A stretch of 21,070 bases of DNA from CAVPRW01 sp046727435 [NCBI: bacterium] (GCA_046727435.1 JBKPCR010000402.1:1-21070); one strand, 5' to 3'; counted from the first letter of the stretch, positions 7,709 to 16,178 are shown. A program made the numbers and translations. The notes: generated from the sequence alone by a model not told the origin.

Positions 7709-8734
7709 TTAGGGCGGTGGCATCTTCGCAGCATTGGCGGTCTGGTTTATGGTTTGTGCGGCTTCGATGACGGCGCCGAGGAGCTTCTGCCAGTCGCCGA
7801 CGATGCCATAGCGGGCATAACGAAAAATATTGGCGTCGCGGTCTTTGTTGATGGCGACGATGCACTTGGCACCCGAGCAACCGGCAATATGTTGGCTCGC
7901 ACCCGAAATTCCAACTGTGATATAGACGTCTGGGGTGATGGTCTTGCCAGTGAGGCCAATCTGCCAGCTATACGGAACCCAGCCCGAGTCCACTGCGGCA
8001 CGCGAAGCGCCGATGCCGGCCCCCAAAGCATTCGCTAATTCCTGGAGCGGACGAAATCCTTCTGGACCTCCCAAGCCTCGCCCTCCGGCGACGACAATCC
8101 TGGCCTCCTCGAGCTTGACGCCCTCGCTCTCTTCCTTCACCATGCTAACCACCTTCGTCTTCCCCATCGCTGGATCAAGGTCGACCTGGATGGCAATCAC
8201 TTCTCCTTGGCGGTGGTCCTGGGCTGGCAATGGATTGTAAACTTTTGGGCGTACCGTCGCAAATTGCGGATTCTGAGTGCAGAGGACCGTAGCCATCGCA
8301 TTCCCCCCATACACGGGGCGAGTGGCCAGGAGCTGCTTGGTGGAGGCATCAATTTTCACTTCGAGACAGTCCTGCACTAGAGGCACCCCTAGACGGGCCG
8401 CCAGCCGGGCCGCCACATCCCGACCGATCGGCGTGCGAGCCATCAGTAGCACACGAGGCTCGATCGCGCGACAGAGTTTTGTCAGCGCTTCCAAATGCAG
8501 TTCCGGTTGAAAACTGGCCAACAGGGGATCATCGACGACATAAGCACGATCAGCCCCCAGTGTCACCGCTACACGTGCGGCGCCATCAAGGCCATATCCT
8601 ATCAGACCGCAAGCTACCCCTATACCAAGATCGTCCGCGAGCTGACGACCTGCGGCAATGATCTCGCCGGTGATCGGGGTCAGGTGCCCTTGCAGGCACT
8701 CTCCAAGCACGAGCACTGCTTCGGCATCGGTCAT
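7709..8734 (-). CDS. etfA: Electron transfer flavoprotein alpha subunit
   Basis: 341-aa FAD-binding subunit of an ETF heterodimer that collects electrons from a flavoprotein dehydrogenase and passes them to the membrane quinone pool. The C-terminal FAD domain is clearly conserved: AGGRGLGGPEGF, GIGASRAAVDSGW, QIGLTGKTITPDVYI, GISGASQHIAGC, AINKD and YGIVGDW. The N-terminal alpha/beta domain is also complete. I chose the ATG at 8734 over one at 8758 because AGGGAGG lies just upstream of it and the family starts close to that point. It follows etfB by 43 nt and ends the six-gene run; the gene immediately upstream of the pair encodes the likely electron donor. Whether it is a classical or a bifurcating ETF cannot be decided by eye. 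Confidence 0.96.
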   Translation of the reverse strand: MTDAEAVLVLGECLQGHLTPITGEIIAAGRQLADDLGIGVACGLIGYGLDGAARVAVTLGADRAYVVDDPLLASFQPELHLEALTKLCRAIEPRVLLMARTPIGRDVAARLAARLGVPLVQDCLEVKIDASTKQLLATRPVYGGNAMATVLCTQNPQFATVRPKVYNPLPAQDHRQGEVIAIQVDLDPAMGKTKVVSMVKEESEGVKLEEARIVVAGGRGLGGPEGFRPLQELANALGAGIGASRAAVDSGWVPYSWQIGLTGKTITPDVYITVGISGASQHIAGCSGAKCIVAINKDRDANIFRYARYGIVGDWQKLLGAVIEAAQTINQTANAAKMPPP

Positions 8735-8777
8735 CCTCTGCCTCCCTGTATATCGCATCGATCGTGCCTCGCGCCGG

Positions 8778-9578
8778 TTACATCAAGCGCAATTCACGTA
8801 GTTTTTGAAAGAGTGTGTGGGCGATCTCCCGTTCATCGCTGCCGTCGATGAACTCGCATGCTTGGTCCTGGATCGGAACGAACAGGTCAACCAGTTGCAG
8901 GCTTGACTGCAGCGATGCGGGGTCGACCCCCAGGTCCGAGAGCTTCCAGAGAGCTGGACGTTTGCGATTCGCCGCCATGATGGCACGCATGGTGGGATAG
9001 CGTGGGAGCCCGAGCTCATTGCTGACGGTCACCAGAGCCGGCAGCGGCGCTTCGACTACCTCATACCCGTCGGGGATGACGCGCTCAACCTGCACCGCGC
9101 CATTGCTAACCTCGATCTTCCTGGCGATCGTGATACAGGGAAGCCCTAATTCCTCGGTCAGGATCAGCGGCACCTGCGCGTTATCCCAGTCGGAGGCCTG
9201 ACGGCCGCAGAGAAGTAGATCAAAGGCCCCAATCTTCTTGATGGCGGCGCGGAGGAGCTGGGCCGTGACGCGGCTGTCGATGGTATCGTCAATGGCTGGA
9301 TCCTGCAGCAGCACCAGCTCATCGGCTCCCATCGCCAGTAGTTTGCGCATGACATCGATGGAGAACGTCTTCCCCACCGCCAGCACCGTGACTTTAGCCT
9401 CCTGCGTATCTTTGATGCGCAACGCAGCCTCGACTGCATGTTCGTCGAAGCCGTTGACGACGGGTGGGAAGCTCGCGGGAACGGTCACACGTTTACTGGC
9501 CGCATCGATCTTAAAGGCGGATTTGGGAATTTCCGGATCGATCACTTGCTTCGCGGTAACGATGATCTGTAACGGCAT
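8778..9578 (-). CDS. etfB: Electron transfer flavoprotein beta subunit
   Basis: 266-aa beta subunit of ETF, which holds the structural AMP in classical ETFs. Family features are in order: the TAKQVIDPE start, NGFDEHAVEAALRIKD, the ADELVLLQDPAID segment, LLLCGRQASDWDNAQVP and the PALVTVSNELGLPRYP region. The ATG at 9578 is chosen because AGGAG sits 5 nt upstream; a GTG two codons earlier overlaps that site and is less likely. It begins 21 nt after the stop of the dehydrogenase gene, so the dehydrogenase, EtfB and EtfA are probably made from one mRNA. Confidence 0.96.
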   Translation of the reverse strand: MPLQIIVTAKQVIDPEIPKSAFKIDAASKRVTVPASFPPVVNGFDEHAVEAALRIKDTQEAKVTVLAVGKTFSIDVMRKLLAMGADELVLLQDPAIDDTIDSRVTAQLLRAAIKKIGAFDLLLCGRQASDWDNAQVPLILTEELGLPCITIARKIEVSNGAVQVERVIPDGYEVVEAPLPALVTVSNELGLPRYPTMRAIMAANRKRPALWKLSDLGVDPASLQSSLQLVDLFVPIQDQACEFIDGSDEREIAHTLFQKLRELRLM

Positions 9579-9599
9579 GATCACTCCTGTGATAAGCAG

Positions 9600-11087
9600 T
9601 TAGGCTTTTCCGAGGGCATCTTCTGCTGCACTACTGCCAGCGAGCTTGCCAAACACCGCTCCGGAGGCAAGCCCAGACCCACCCGCGTAGTTATGGTAGA
9701 AAAGGCCACCGACCAGTTCGCCCGCAGCATACAGTCCTGGCATCACATTGCCCTCGGTGTCGATCACCTGTCCACGCGTGTCGATTTTTAAGCCACCAAA
9801 GGTGAACGTAATGCCACAGGTCACTGCATAGCCGATATAAGGCGGGGTATCGATCGGCAGCGCCCAGTTCGATTTGGGCGGGGTAATCCCCTCGGTGTGC
9901 TTGCCATCCAACACGGTCGGGTCATAATGCCCCGGCTGCACCGCGGCATTGTATTCCTGGATGGTCTTGATGAAGCCCTCACGGTCAAAGCCAAGCCGGT
10001 CTGCCAACTCCTCAAGGGTGTTCGTCGTCGCCGTCGTCGCTTGCGGGATGCGGTACTCATCGCGCAGCAGATGTTTTACCTTGTCGTCGAAGATCTGGAA
10101 TGCTGCTCCCAGAGGCTGCTTGAGGATCTCGCGCCCATACGCGGCATACGTATAGTTCCGGAAGTCCGCCCCCTCATCCACGAAGCGTTTGCCTGTAAGG
10201 TTGACGATGAGCCCGAAGGGATACGAATGTTTTTGGTAGAGCTCGGTGATGGTGCGATCGCCGAAGGGTGGGGCATTCAGATCCCAGGCGACGGCATGAC
10301 AACTACTCCAGTGGCCAAAGGACTGTGCACCGATGTCCAAAGCCATGCGGATGCCATCGCCAGTGTTATAAGGGACGCCACGGACTTTGGCCAACTCCCA
10401 ACCCGGCCCGAGATAACGTGTGCGCATCTCAGCATTGGCCTCGAAGCCGCCGCAGGCTAACACCACGGTCTTAGCCGAGATCTCCTCGAAACCATCCGGC
10501 CCCTGGACGACCGCGCCACCAACTTTCCCCTGCCGATCCTGGATGAGTCGGATACCTTTGGTCTGGTAGCGAACCTCAGCGCCCAAGCGTTCAGCCACTT
10601 CGAATTGCTGATCGGACAATCCCTTGCCGGCGCCGACCGATTCCACCACCAGGCCACCCCAGAAATGGTACTTCCCATCTACCTTGAAGGCCTGTCGGCC
10701 GAAGGCCAGGACGAAGCGCACGCCTTTTTCCCGCAGCCAGAAAAGGGCTGGATGGGATTGCGACACCAGGATCTGGGCCAGCTCAGGATCGGCAAGTCCT
10801 TCCGTGACCCGCATCACATCGCTATAGAAATCATCCTCCGTGTACTTCCCGACATCAGTGGTAGCTTCTTCTTCCGGCGTCATATCAGGGATGAGTGCCT
10901 TGATATCGTCCATACCATTGTAGGCGCAACGGATGATCCCACCGGTGAAGTAGGTATTGCCGCCACGGAAATACTCCGGGGCTTTCTCTAAGACTAAGAC
11001 TCGCGCACCTCGCTCACAAGCAGCGATAGCGGCGCAGAGTGCTGCATTACCAGCGCCGACGATTAAGACATCGTATGTGGTGTCCAT
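9600..11087 (-). CDS. tcuA: FAD-dependent dehydrogenase of the fumarate reductase/tricarballylate dehydrogenase type
   Basis: 495-aa soluble flavoprotein. A Rossmann FAD motif opens the protein (VGAGNAALCAAIAACERGA, then VLVLEKAP), followed by GGNTYFTGG and FAD-contact segments VVLACGGFEANAEM and NVMPGLYAAGELVGG. NYAGGSGLASGAVFGKLAG closes the flavin domain. This is the layout of TcuA, which oxidises tricarballylate to cis-aconitate, and of related succinate/fumarate and 3-ketosteroid enzymes; the substrate cannot be read from sequence alone. No TcuB-like iron-sulfur partner is present; EtfB and EtfA follow directly, so ETF is the probable electron acceptor. The start at 11087 has AAAGG just upstream and a GGAGGA slightly further away. 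No signal peptide, so cytoplasmic. Confidence 0.82.
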   Translation of the reverse strand: MDTTYDVLIVGAGNAALCAAIAACERGARVLVLEKAPEYFRGGNTYFTGGIIRCAYNGMDDIKALIPDMTPEEEATTDVGKYTEDDFYSDVMRVTEGLADPELAQILVSQSHPALFWLREKGVRFVLAFGRQAFKVDGKYHFWGGLVVESVGAGKGLSDQQFEVAERLGAEVRYQTKGIRLIQDRQGKVGGAVVQGPDGFEEISAKTVVLACGGFEANAEMRTRYLGPGWELAKVRGVPYNTGDGIRMALDIGAQSFGHWSSCHAVAWDLNAPPFGDRTITELYQKHSYPFGLIVNLTGKRFVDEGADFRNYTYAAYGREILKQPLGAAFQIFDDKVKHLLRDEYRIPQATTATTNTLEELADRLGFDREGFIKTIQEYNAAVQPGHYDPTVLDGKHTEGITPPKSNWALPIDTPPYIGYAVTCGITFTFGGLKIDTRGQVIDTEGNVMPGLYAAGELVGGLFYHNYAGGSGLASGAVFGKLAGSSAAEDALGKA

Positions 11088-11153
11088 ACCCTTTCTTCCT
11101 CCAATCGTGAAATGTCAATGCTGGCCTTCTATGCCATGAACGGTATCTTGCCG

Positions 11154-12050
11154 TCAGGTCACCCGTGGGTCAAGCACGTCACGGATGCGATCGCCGACGA
11201 GGTTGATGGCAAGCACCGTCAGCAGAATCGCCAGACCAGGAAACGTTGAAAGCCACCAGGCAATACTGATGTAGTCACGCCCCAGGGAAATCATCTGCCC
11301 CCATGAGGGATAGGTGCGGCCGGTGCCGAGACCGAGGAAGCTTAGCGCCGCCTCGGCGAGGATAGCCTGAGCCGTCTGCAGCGTGGCCATGACGATGACC
11401 GACGAGAAGGTGTTGGGCATGATATGCCCGAACACGATCTTCAGATTCGACACCCCGACCGCCCGTGCCGCCTGCACGAACTCGCGTTCCCGCAAGGCTA
11501 ACACCTCGGCACGCACGACCCGGGCATAACGCTCCCATCCTGTAAGGCCCAGGACCAGAATGATATTGCCGATCCCCGGGCCGAGCACAGCCACCATGGC
11601 AAAGGCTAGAATGAGCTGGGGAAAAGCCAGCATGATATCGACCAAAGCCATGATGGTGGCATCGATTCGTCCGCCCCAAAATCCCGAAGCCAGGCCCAAG
11701 GTGACCCCAATCAGCATGCTGACGCCGACAGCGCAGATACCGACAATCAGCGAAATCCGGCTGCCGTGAATGATGCGGCTCCAGATGTCACGGCCGACAT
11801 TATCGGTACCGAGCGGATAGGTCATACTGCCCCCATCCGCCCAGAACGGAGGCTTGAGGCGCGCGATCAGGCGCTGTCTATTCGGTTCATGGGGGGCAAA
11901 GTAATCGGCAAACACCGCCCCAACGATGACGGTCAGCAGGATGATGCCACCGATCACCCCGATCGGGTTGCGGGTAAATTTACGCCACAACCGTCGCCCT
12001 TCGGACAACTTGAACGGCTCGATCTCGTCATAGGGCCGTTCCAGGGTCAT
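11154..12050 (-). CDS. dppC: Peptide/nickel-type ABC transporter permease, DppC family
   Basis: 298-aa inner-membrane permease. An N-terminal cytoplasmic stretch is followed by a first membrane span (about 32-51) and a periplasmic loop holding the DppC/OppC signature LGTDNVGRDIWSR. Five more spans follow, with the EAA loop that contacts the ATPase (EFVQAARAVGVSNLKI, then HIMPN). The ATG at 12050 is preferred over a GTG one codon upstream and has AAAGG nearby. It lies 31 nt after the dppB-like gene and 66 nt before the dehydrogenase gene. Substrate is not predictable from the permease; family members carry peptides, nickel, glutathione or other small solutes. Confidence 0.92.
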   Translation of the reverse strand: MTLERPYDEIEPFKLSEGRRLWRKFTRNPIGVIGGIILLTVIVGAVFADYFAPHEPNRQRLIARLKPPFWADGGSMTYPLGTDNVGRDIWSRIIHGSRISLIVGICAVGVSMLIGVTLGLASGFWGGRIDATIMALVDIMLAFPQLILAFAMVAVLGPGIGNIILVLGLTGWERYARVVRAEVLALREREFVQAARAVGVSNLKIVFGHIMPNTFSSVIVMATLQTAQAILAEAALSFLGLGTGRTYPSWGQMISLGRDYISIAWWLSTFPGLAILLTVLAINLVGDRIRDVLDPRVT

Positions 12051-12081
12051 CACAGCACCTTTCCTGCCTTACAACTTGCGC

Positions 12082-12996
12082 TCAACTAATCCGCACTTGC
12101 GGGTTGAGGTAGAGGTAGAGAAGATCCACCAGGAAATTCACCGCCACGATGATCAGAGAAAGCATCATTACACCCGCCTGCACCACAGGGAAGTCGAGCT
12201 GCTGGATAGCCCGGAAGATCAGACGCCCGGTGCCGGGAATGGCGAAGACCGTCTCGGTCACCAGAGCTCCCCCCAAGAGGACACCAAATTGCAGCCCGAT
12301 CACGGTCACAATCGGGATAGCGGCATTCTTCAGGGCGTGTTTCACAATCACCAGCCACTCGTCCAATCCCTTCGCCCGCGCCGTCTGGACGTAGTCGAGC
12401 CCGAGGACTTCAAGCATGGCTGAGCGCGACATACGCAAGAACAACGGTGCCTGAAAAGTCCCAAGTGTCACCGTAGGCAACACCGTCGCCAACCATGATT
12501 CCCAGCCCGATACCGGAAAGAGATTAAGACCGACGGCAAACAGCAAAATCAGCATGATGCCAGTCCAAAAGACCGGCATCGACTGGCCAAGTAGCACGGC
12601 GATGGTGGCCAAGTGATCGTACACAGAGTAGCGCTTGACTGCGGTGAAAATCCCCGCCGGGATGGCAATGATCACCGCGAGCAGCAGGGCCAATAGCGTC
12701 AGGAGGAGTGTTGTCGGCATGCGCTCGAACACTAATGGCAGGGCGGGTGAGCGATGATACAGCGATTGACCGAAATCCCCCTGCACGGCGCGCACCATGA
12801 AGGAGCCATATTGCACGAGCAGGGGACGATTGAAGCCCATCGCCTCACGCAAGATGGCGCGGTCAGCCTCGGTGGCCTCGGGCAATATCGCAACTACCGG
12901 ATCGCCCGAGAGATGCATGAGCAAGAAGGTGATGAGCGAGATCCCAAAGCAAATGACAATCAGCCGCACCAAGCGCCGCAGCAGGATCGCCGTCAT
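12082..12996 (-). CDS. dppB: Peptide/nickel-type ABC transporter permease, DppB family
   Basis: 304-aa inner-membrane permease pairing with the DppC-type protein. It shows the family's first membrane span (ICFGISLITFLLMHLSGDP), a periplasmic loop with GFNRPLLVQYGSF and DFGQSL, and five further spans. The EAA loop reads DYVQTARAKGLDEW, and the end contains the typical TETVFAIPGTGRL and DFPVVQAGVMM segments. The ATG at 12996 is preferred over a TTG four codons earlier. It begins 27 nt after the binding-protein gene ends. No ATP-binding subunit lies in this run. Confidence 0.93.
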   Translation of the reverse strand: MTAILLRRLVRLIVICFGISLITFLLMHLSGDPVVAILPEATEADRAILREAMGFNRPLLVQYGSFMVRAVQGDFGQSLYHRSPALPLVFERMPTTLLLTLLALLLAVIIAIPAGIFTAVKRYSVYDHLATIAVLLGQSMPVFWTGIMLILLFAVGLNLFPVSGWESWLATVLPTVTLGTFQAPLFLRMSRSAMLEVLGLDYVQTARAKGLDEWLVIVKHALKNAAIPIVTVIGLQFGVLLGGALVTETVFAIPGTGRLIFRAIQQLDFPVVQAGVMMLSLIIVAVNFLVDLLYLYLNPQVRIS

Positions 12997-13023
12997 GCGC
13001 AACCCCAATTATTAGCCATGCCC

Positions 13024-14577
13024 CTACTTTCTCAATTTCGCGTCGTACACCCAAATCCATTCATCGCCGCGCGCCTCATACACCACGCGCTTGTTGATCC
13101 CCAGCATATCAAACTGATGGTACAGAAAAATGCTGGGAGCTTCCTCTTGAATCAGCCGTTGGATCTGCGCATAGGTTGTCAGGCGTTTGTCGCGATCGAC
13201 CGTGGCGCGCGCCTCGTCGATCAACTGATCCAGCCCAGGAACGCGGGCATACCATTTCCCGATCCAGCCACCTGGTTCGGTGTGGTAGAGCGGATGCAGG
13301 ATAGCATCGGCATCGAAGGTCGAGTAGTACCCCCAGTTGCCGATCACGCCATTCGTCGCTTTGCCTTCCCCCTGGAAGAACTTATCCCAAGCAGGTCCCG
13401 GATCCCAGATTTTGAGATTTGTTCGCAGGCCGACGTCCGTGAGCATCTCGGCGAGTGCTTCGGCGAGCTGACGGTTCCATGCCGCAGCGCTCCCCGTGTG
13501 CAGTGTGATATCGACGCCACTCGGATAGCCCGCCTGCTTGAGCAATTCTTTCGCTTTCTTGGGATCGTAGTTGTAGGGTTCGATGTTCGGGGCATAACCA
13601 AAGGCCATCGGATTGATCACGGTTGGCACGACCTTCCCGAGACCACCCATGAGCTTCTCGATAATGGCCTGCCGATCGATGGCGTAGTTGGCGGCCTGGC
13701 GGGCTTCCTTTTTGTCGAAAGGTGGATGACGCATGTCGAGAGCTGTATAGTGCGTCCGCAGGATCGGTGCGGTTGAGACGTAGGTGTTGGGGTTCGCCTT
13801 GAGATCCGGCATCAGATCGGGGGGCAGGCTGCGGACAATATCGACACCACCCGTCTTCAACTCGGCGACTTGGGTGGCCGTCTCGGGAATCACTCGTATG
13901 ATAAAAGTCTTGATCGGCGCTGGACCTCGCCAGTGCTCCTGAAAGCGTTCCAGCCGCAAATACTGATCCCGTTTCCATTCCACGAACTTATACGGCCCTG
14001 TTCCCGAGGGCGCCTGGTCCGCGAAGGCTTGCGCACCTACCTTCTCGAAGTACTTCTTGGGCATGATAGGGAAGAAGACCATGCGTTCGAGGAGCAGTGG
14101 GAAGGGTTTATCGGTCACCAACTGCACCGTATGCTCGTCGATCACCTTCACCTCTTTGACCGCCCGAACATTGCCGACCTGCGGTGATTTGGTCTCTGGA
14201 TTGAGGACCCGCTCGAGGGTGAACTTCACATCCTCGGCACCGAACAAGTCGCCGCTGTGGAATTTCACGCCCTTGCGCAATTTGAATTCCCAGGTGGTAT
14301 CATCGATGGTTCGCCACTCAGTCGCCAGTGAAGGTTCATATTGCAGCTTGGGGGTTTTGTGCAAGAGCGAGTCATACATATTAATATTCATTAAGATGCC
14401 AACACGGTGGAAGTGCAAAAACGGGTCCATATTGTTCTGATCGCGATCCAGGGCAAGCACGATCCGATCCTCATCGGGGGCGCCTGCCTGGGCATCTGGC
14501 ACGTCCATAAGCGCTAACAGCACAAGAGCTACAGCCGCAAGAAAGTTGGCAAGGCCATATCGGTTCAATCGTCGCAT
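13024..14577 (-). CDS. Family 5 extracellular solute-binding protein of an ABC importer
   Basis: 517-aa periplasmic binding protein and first gene of the run with dppB, dppC, tcuA, etfB and etfA. A signal peptide is visible: MRRLNR, a hydrophobic core (about 10-24) and a likely cleavage after AQA near residue 31. No lipobox cysteine is seen, so it should be free in the periplasm. The family-5 hallmarks follow: the DPFLHFH region, SLATEWRTIDDTTWEFKLR, GVKFHSGD, GTGPYKFVEWKRD, AANYAIDRQAI, AKELLKQAGYP and a late APSIFLYHQ segment. The ATG at 14577 is chosen over a GTG at 14595 because AGGAG lies upstream of it at a good distance. Co-location with a dehydrogenase and ETF suggests it captures that enzyme's substrate. 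Confidence 0.93.
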   Translation of the reverse strand: MRRLNRYGLANFLAAVALVLLALMDVPDAQAGAPDEDRIVLALDRDQNNMDPFLHFHRVGILMNINMYDSLLHKTPKLQYEPSLATEWRTIDDTTWEFKLRKGVKFHSGDLFGAEDVKFTLERVLNPETKSPQVGNVRAVKEVKVIDEHTVQLVTDKPFPLLLERMVFFPIMPKKYFEKVGAQAFADQAPSGTGPYKFVEWKRDQYLRLERFQEHWRGPAPIKTFIIRVIPETATQVAELKTGGVDIVRSLPPDLMPDLKANPNTYVSTAPILRTHYTALDMRHPPFDKKEARQAANYAIDRQAIIEKLMGGLGKVVPTVINPMAFGYAPNIEPYNYDPKKAKELLKQAGYPSGVDITLHTGSAAAWNRQLAEALAEMLTDVGLRTNLKIWDPGPAWDKFFQGEGKATNGVIGNWGYYSTFDADAILHPLYHTEPGGWIGKWYARVPGLDQLIDEARATVDRDKRLTTYAQIQRLIQEEAPSIFLYHQFDMLGINKRVVYEARGDEWIWVYDAKLRK

Positions 14578-14659
14578 GACGCGCTCCTCTCTCACAGATC
14601 GACGATCAATCTGCGGCTATCCTTCAGAAGCTTGATATTATTGTCCAATTCCGGACCGC

Positions 14660-14688
14660 ACTATAATGGATTCACCTGAAAAGCGCAA
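14660..14688 (-). promoter_or_regulatory. Candidate sigma70-type promoter for the binding-protein operon
   Basis: On the minus strand TTGCGC (14688-14683) and TATAGT (14665-14660) are 17 bp apart. The -10 matches consensus at 5 of 6 positions, the -35 only at 3 of 6. It would start transcription around 14653, giving a leader of about 75 nt before the ATG at 14577. A TATAAT is also present on the plus strand at 14662-14667 but without a good -35. Confidence 0.35.
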
Positions 14689-14888
14689 CGACCTTCTACG
14701 TCGAGAGGCCGTACGTACGCACGCCGCGACGCCTTAAGCTGGCCCTCTCTCCCCCTGAAGAGGGGACCAAGAGCACGCCGCGGCACCGCAAAACTCTGAT
14801 GCACACCCCTCCACCAGCTTGTCAGTGTCTGGTCATACTGCTAAGATGGAACCCTGTTATCATGCCATGCGCACGAGGGGGGACCCCT
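14689..14888. other. Intergenic region between the importer operon promoter and the Uma2 gene
   Basis: With the promoter region just to its left, this forms a roughly 310-base divergent gap (14578-14888). It contains a CGTACGTACG palindromic stretch near 14711 and a hairpin-forming, C-rich segment at 14743-14764 (CCCTCT/AGAGGG, 10-nt loop). A similar CCTCTCCCTCTGATGGGG string appears near 17576, so this may be a dispersed intergenic repeat. No gene is seen. Confidence 0.3.
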
Positions 14889-15596
14889 ATGGATACCATC
14901 ACCACTGCGGTGCAACCGATTCACTACCCAGAGCGCGATGGAAAGCCAATGGCTGAGACGGATGTGCATATCGATGTCCTGATCTACTTGCGCGAAGCGC
15001 TAAAAGATCACTTCCGCGACGAGCCACAGGTGTACGTCGCCGGGAATATGTTGCTCTACTATGAGGAGGGGAACCCTGCGGCCTGTGTGGCGCCAGACAT
15101 CTTCGTGGTGCATGGGGTGGCCAAGGGAGAGCGACGGACCTACAAGTTGTGGGAAGAAGGCCAACCGCCTACTGTCATCTTCGAGATCACCTCACGCGGG
15201 TCACGTCTGGAAGATCTGGGCACCAAGCGGGCACTCTACGCCATGCTGGGGGTGCGGGAGTACTTTCTGTATGATCCGCTAGGCGAGTATCTGCGACCAC
15301 CACTGCAAGGCTACCGGTTGCAGCAGGGCGAGTACGAGCGCGTGCTCCCTGGAGACCAAGATCAACTTGTCATCCAGGCGCTGAGCTTGGAGCTACGGCT
15401 GCAAGACGGGCAGTTACAGGTCGTCAATCCGGCAACCGGCGAGCGCCTGCTGACGCCTGCCGAAGCACATACGGCCCGGCGCACCGAAGCTGAAGCCCGA
15501 CAAGCCGCCGAGGCACGTGCCGCCTTAGCTGAGTCTGAGCTGGAGCGAACGCGGGCTGAGCTGGCGCGTCTACGCGGAGAAACGCGCCCATCATAG
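14889..15596 (+). CDS. Uma2 family (DUF820) restriction-endonuclease-fold protein with coiled-coil tail
   Basis: 235-aa protein of the Uma2/DUF820 family, whose members adopt a PD-(D/E)XK nuclease fold; their biological role is unsettled. The predicted metal-site residues are present: D70 in CVAPDIFVV, E99 in TVIFEITS and K113 in LGTKRALY, followed by the family's GVREYFLYDP. The last 50 or so residues are rich in A, E and R (ARRTEAEARQAAEARAAL) and should form a coiled coil, a common tail in this family. The frame is open back to 14799, but I choose the ATG at 14889 because GAGGGGGG precedes it and the family starts near here. It sits alone, opposite in orientation to the catabolic genes on both sides, which suggests an insertion. 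Confidence 0.88.
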   Translation: MDTITTAVQPIHYPERDGKPMAETDVHIDVLIYLREALKDHFRDEPQVYVAGNMLLYYEEGNPAACVAPDIFVVHGVAKGERRTYKLWEEGQPPTVIFEITSRGSRLEDLGTKRALYAMLGVREYFLYDPLGEYLRPPLQGYRLQQGEYERVLPGDQDQLVIQALSLELRLQDGQLQVVNPATGERLLTPAEAHTARRTEAEARQAAEARAALAESELERTRAELARLRGETRPS

Positions 15597-15621
15597 CGGT
15601 GACGGCGGGTCTCTAGGTGAT

Positions 15622-15652
15622 CATCCGAGCGGCGACAATAACCGCTCGGATG
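15622..15652. terminator. Bidirectional hairpin between Uma2 and LeuD-like genes
   Basis: A perfect 11-bp inverted repeat, CATCCGAGCGG at 15622-15632 and CCGCTCGGATG at 15642-15652, with a 9-nt loop. It lies between two convergent genes that end at 15596 and 15663. There is no long T tract on either side, so it may act as a bidirectional terminator of modest strength or as a 3'-end stabiliser. Confidence 0.7.
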
Positions 15653-15662
15653 GCATCCCACA

Positions 15663-16178
15663 CTATTGTGCCACGGCACTCGCAGCTTGCTTCTGCTTGA
15701 TCAGATTCATTAAGCCGCCAGCACTGATGATCTCCAGGATCTCTGGAGGATACGGTTTGATCTGAAAGGTACGGCCAGAGCGCAGATTCGTGATGGTCCC
15801 CTGCTCCAGAGACACTTCAATCCCATCCCCAGCTTGGAAAGCATCCACGGCCTCGGGGACCTCGAGCGCCGGCAGGCCGATGTTGATCGCATTGCGATAG
15901 AAGATGCGCGCGAAGCTCTTGGCGATGACACAGGCCACACCGTTGGCCTGCAGCGCCACTGGGGCGTGCTCGCGGGATGAGCCACCGCCGAAATTCTCCT
16001 CGCCGACGATGACATCCCCCGGCTGCACGGTCTTGAGAAAACTGGGATCGTAATCCTCAAAACAGTGCGGACCCAATTCCTGGGCCGTACTGAGCATCAG
16101 ATAGCGCCCAGGCAAGATATAGTCGGTGTTGATGTCACGTCCGTAGCGAAAAACTTTGCCTCGAATCAGCTCAGCCAT
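15663..16178 (-). CDS. leuD: Aconitase-family hydro-lyase small subunit (LeuD-like)
   Basis: 171-aa swivel subunit that completes the active site of the LeuC-type partner. Family motifs are DINTDYILPGRYL (about 15-27), the GGGSSREHAP phosphate/carboxylate-binding loop (about 64-73) and FARIFYRNAINIGLP (about 88-102). The specificity loop after GR reads YLML. From memory, isopropylmalate isomerases of this class tend to have YLRM and homoaconitases YLRT, so the natural substrate may be something else. It starts 21 nt after the LeuC-like gene. With no other leucine genes here, a catabolic role (for example citrate-, methylmalate- or dimethylmalate-type substrates) is at least as likely as leucine synthesis. 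Confidence 0.88.
   Translation of the reverse strand: MAELIRGKVFRYGRDINTDYILPGRYLMLSTAQELGPHCFEDYDPSFLKTVQPGDVIVGEENFGGGSSREHAPVALQANGVACVIAKSFARIFYRNAINIGLPALEVPEAVDAFQAGDGIEVSLEQGTITNLRSGRTFQIKPYPPEILEIISAGGLMNLIKQKQAASAVAQ

Noticed and set aside
7491-7880. 129-codon minus-strand frame downstream of and overlapping etfA
   Set aside because: It overlaps the end of etfA in another frame and shows no motif or ribosome-binding site.
9897-10460. 187-codon open frame on the plus strand
   Set aside because: Antisense to the flavoprotein dehydrogenase, whose FAD motifs are on the other strand.
12754-13776. 340-codon open frame on the plus strand
   Set aside because: It lies antisense to the dppB-like and binding-protein genes, both of which have clear family motifs. 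Its translation is rich in R, H, Q and P with no recognisable domain, as expected for a shadow of high-GC coding DNA.
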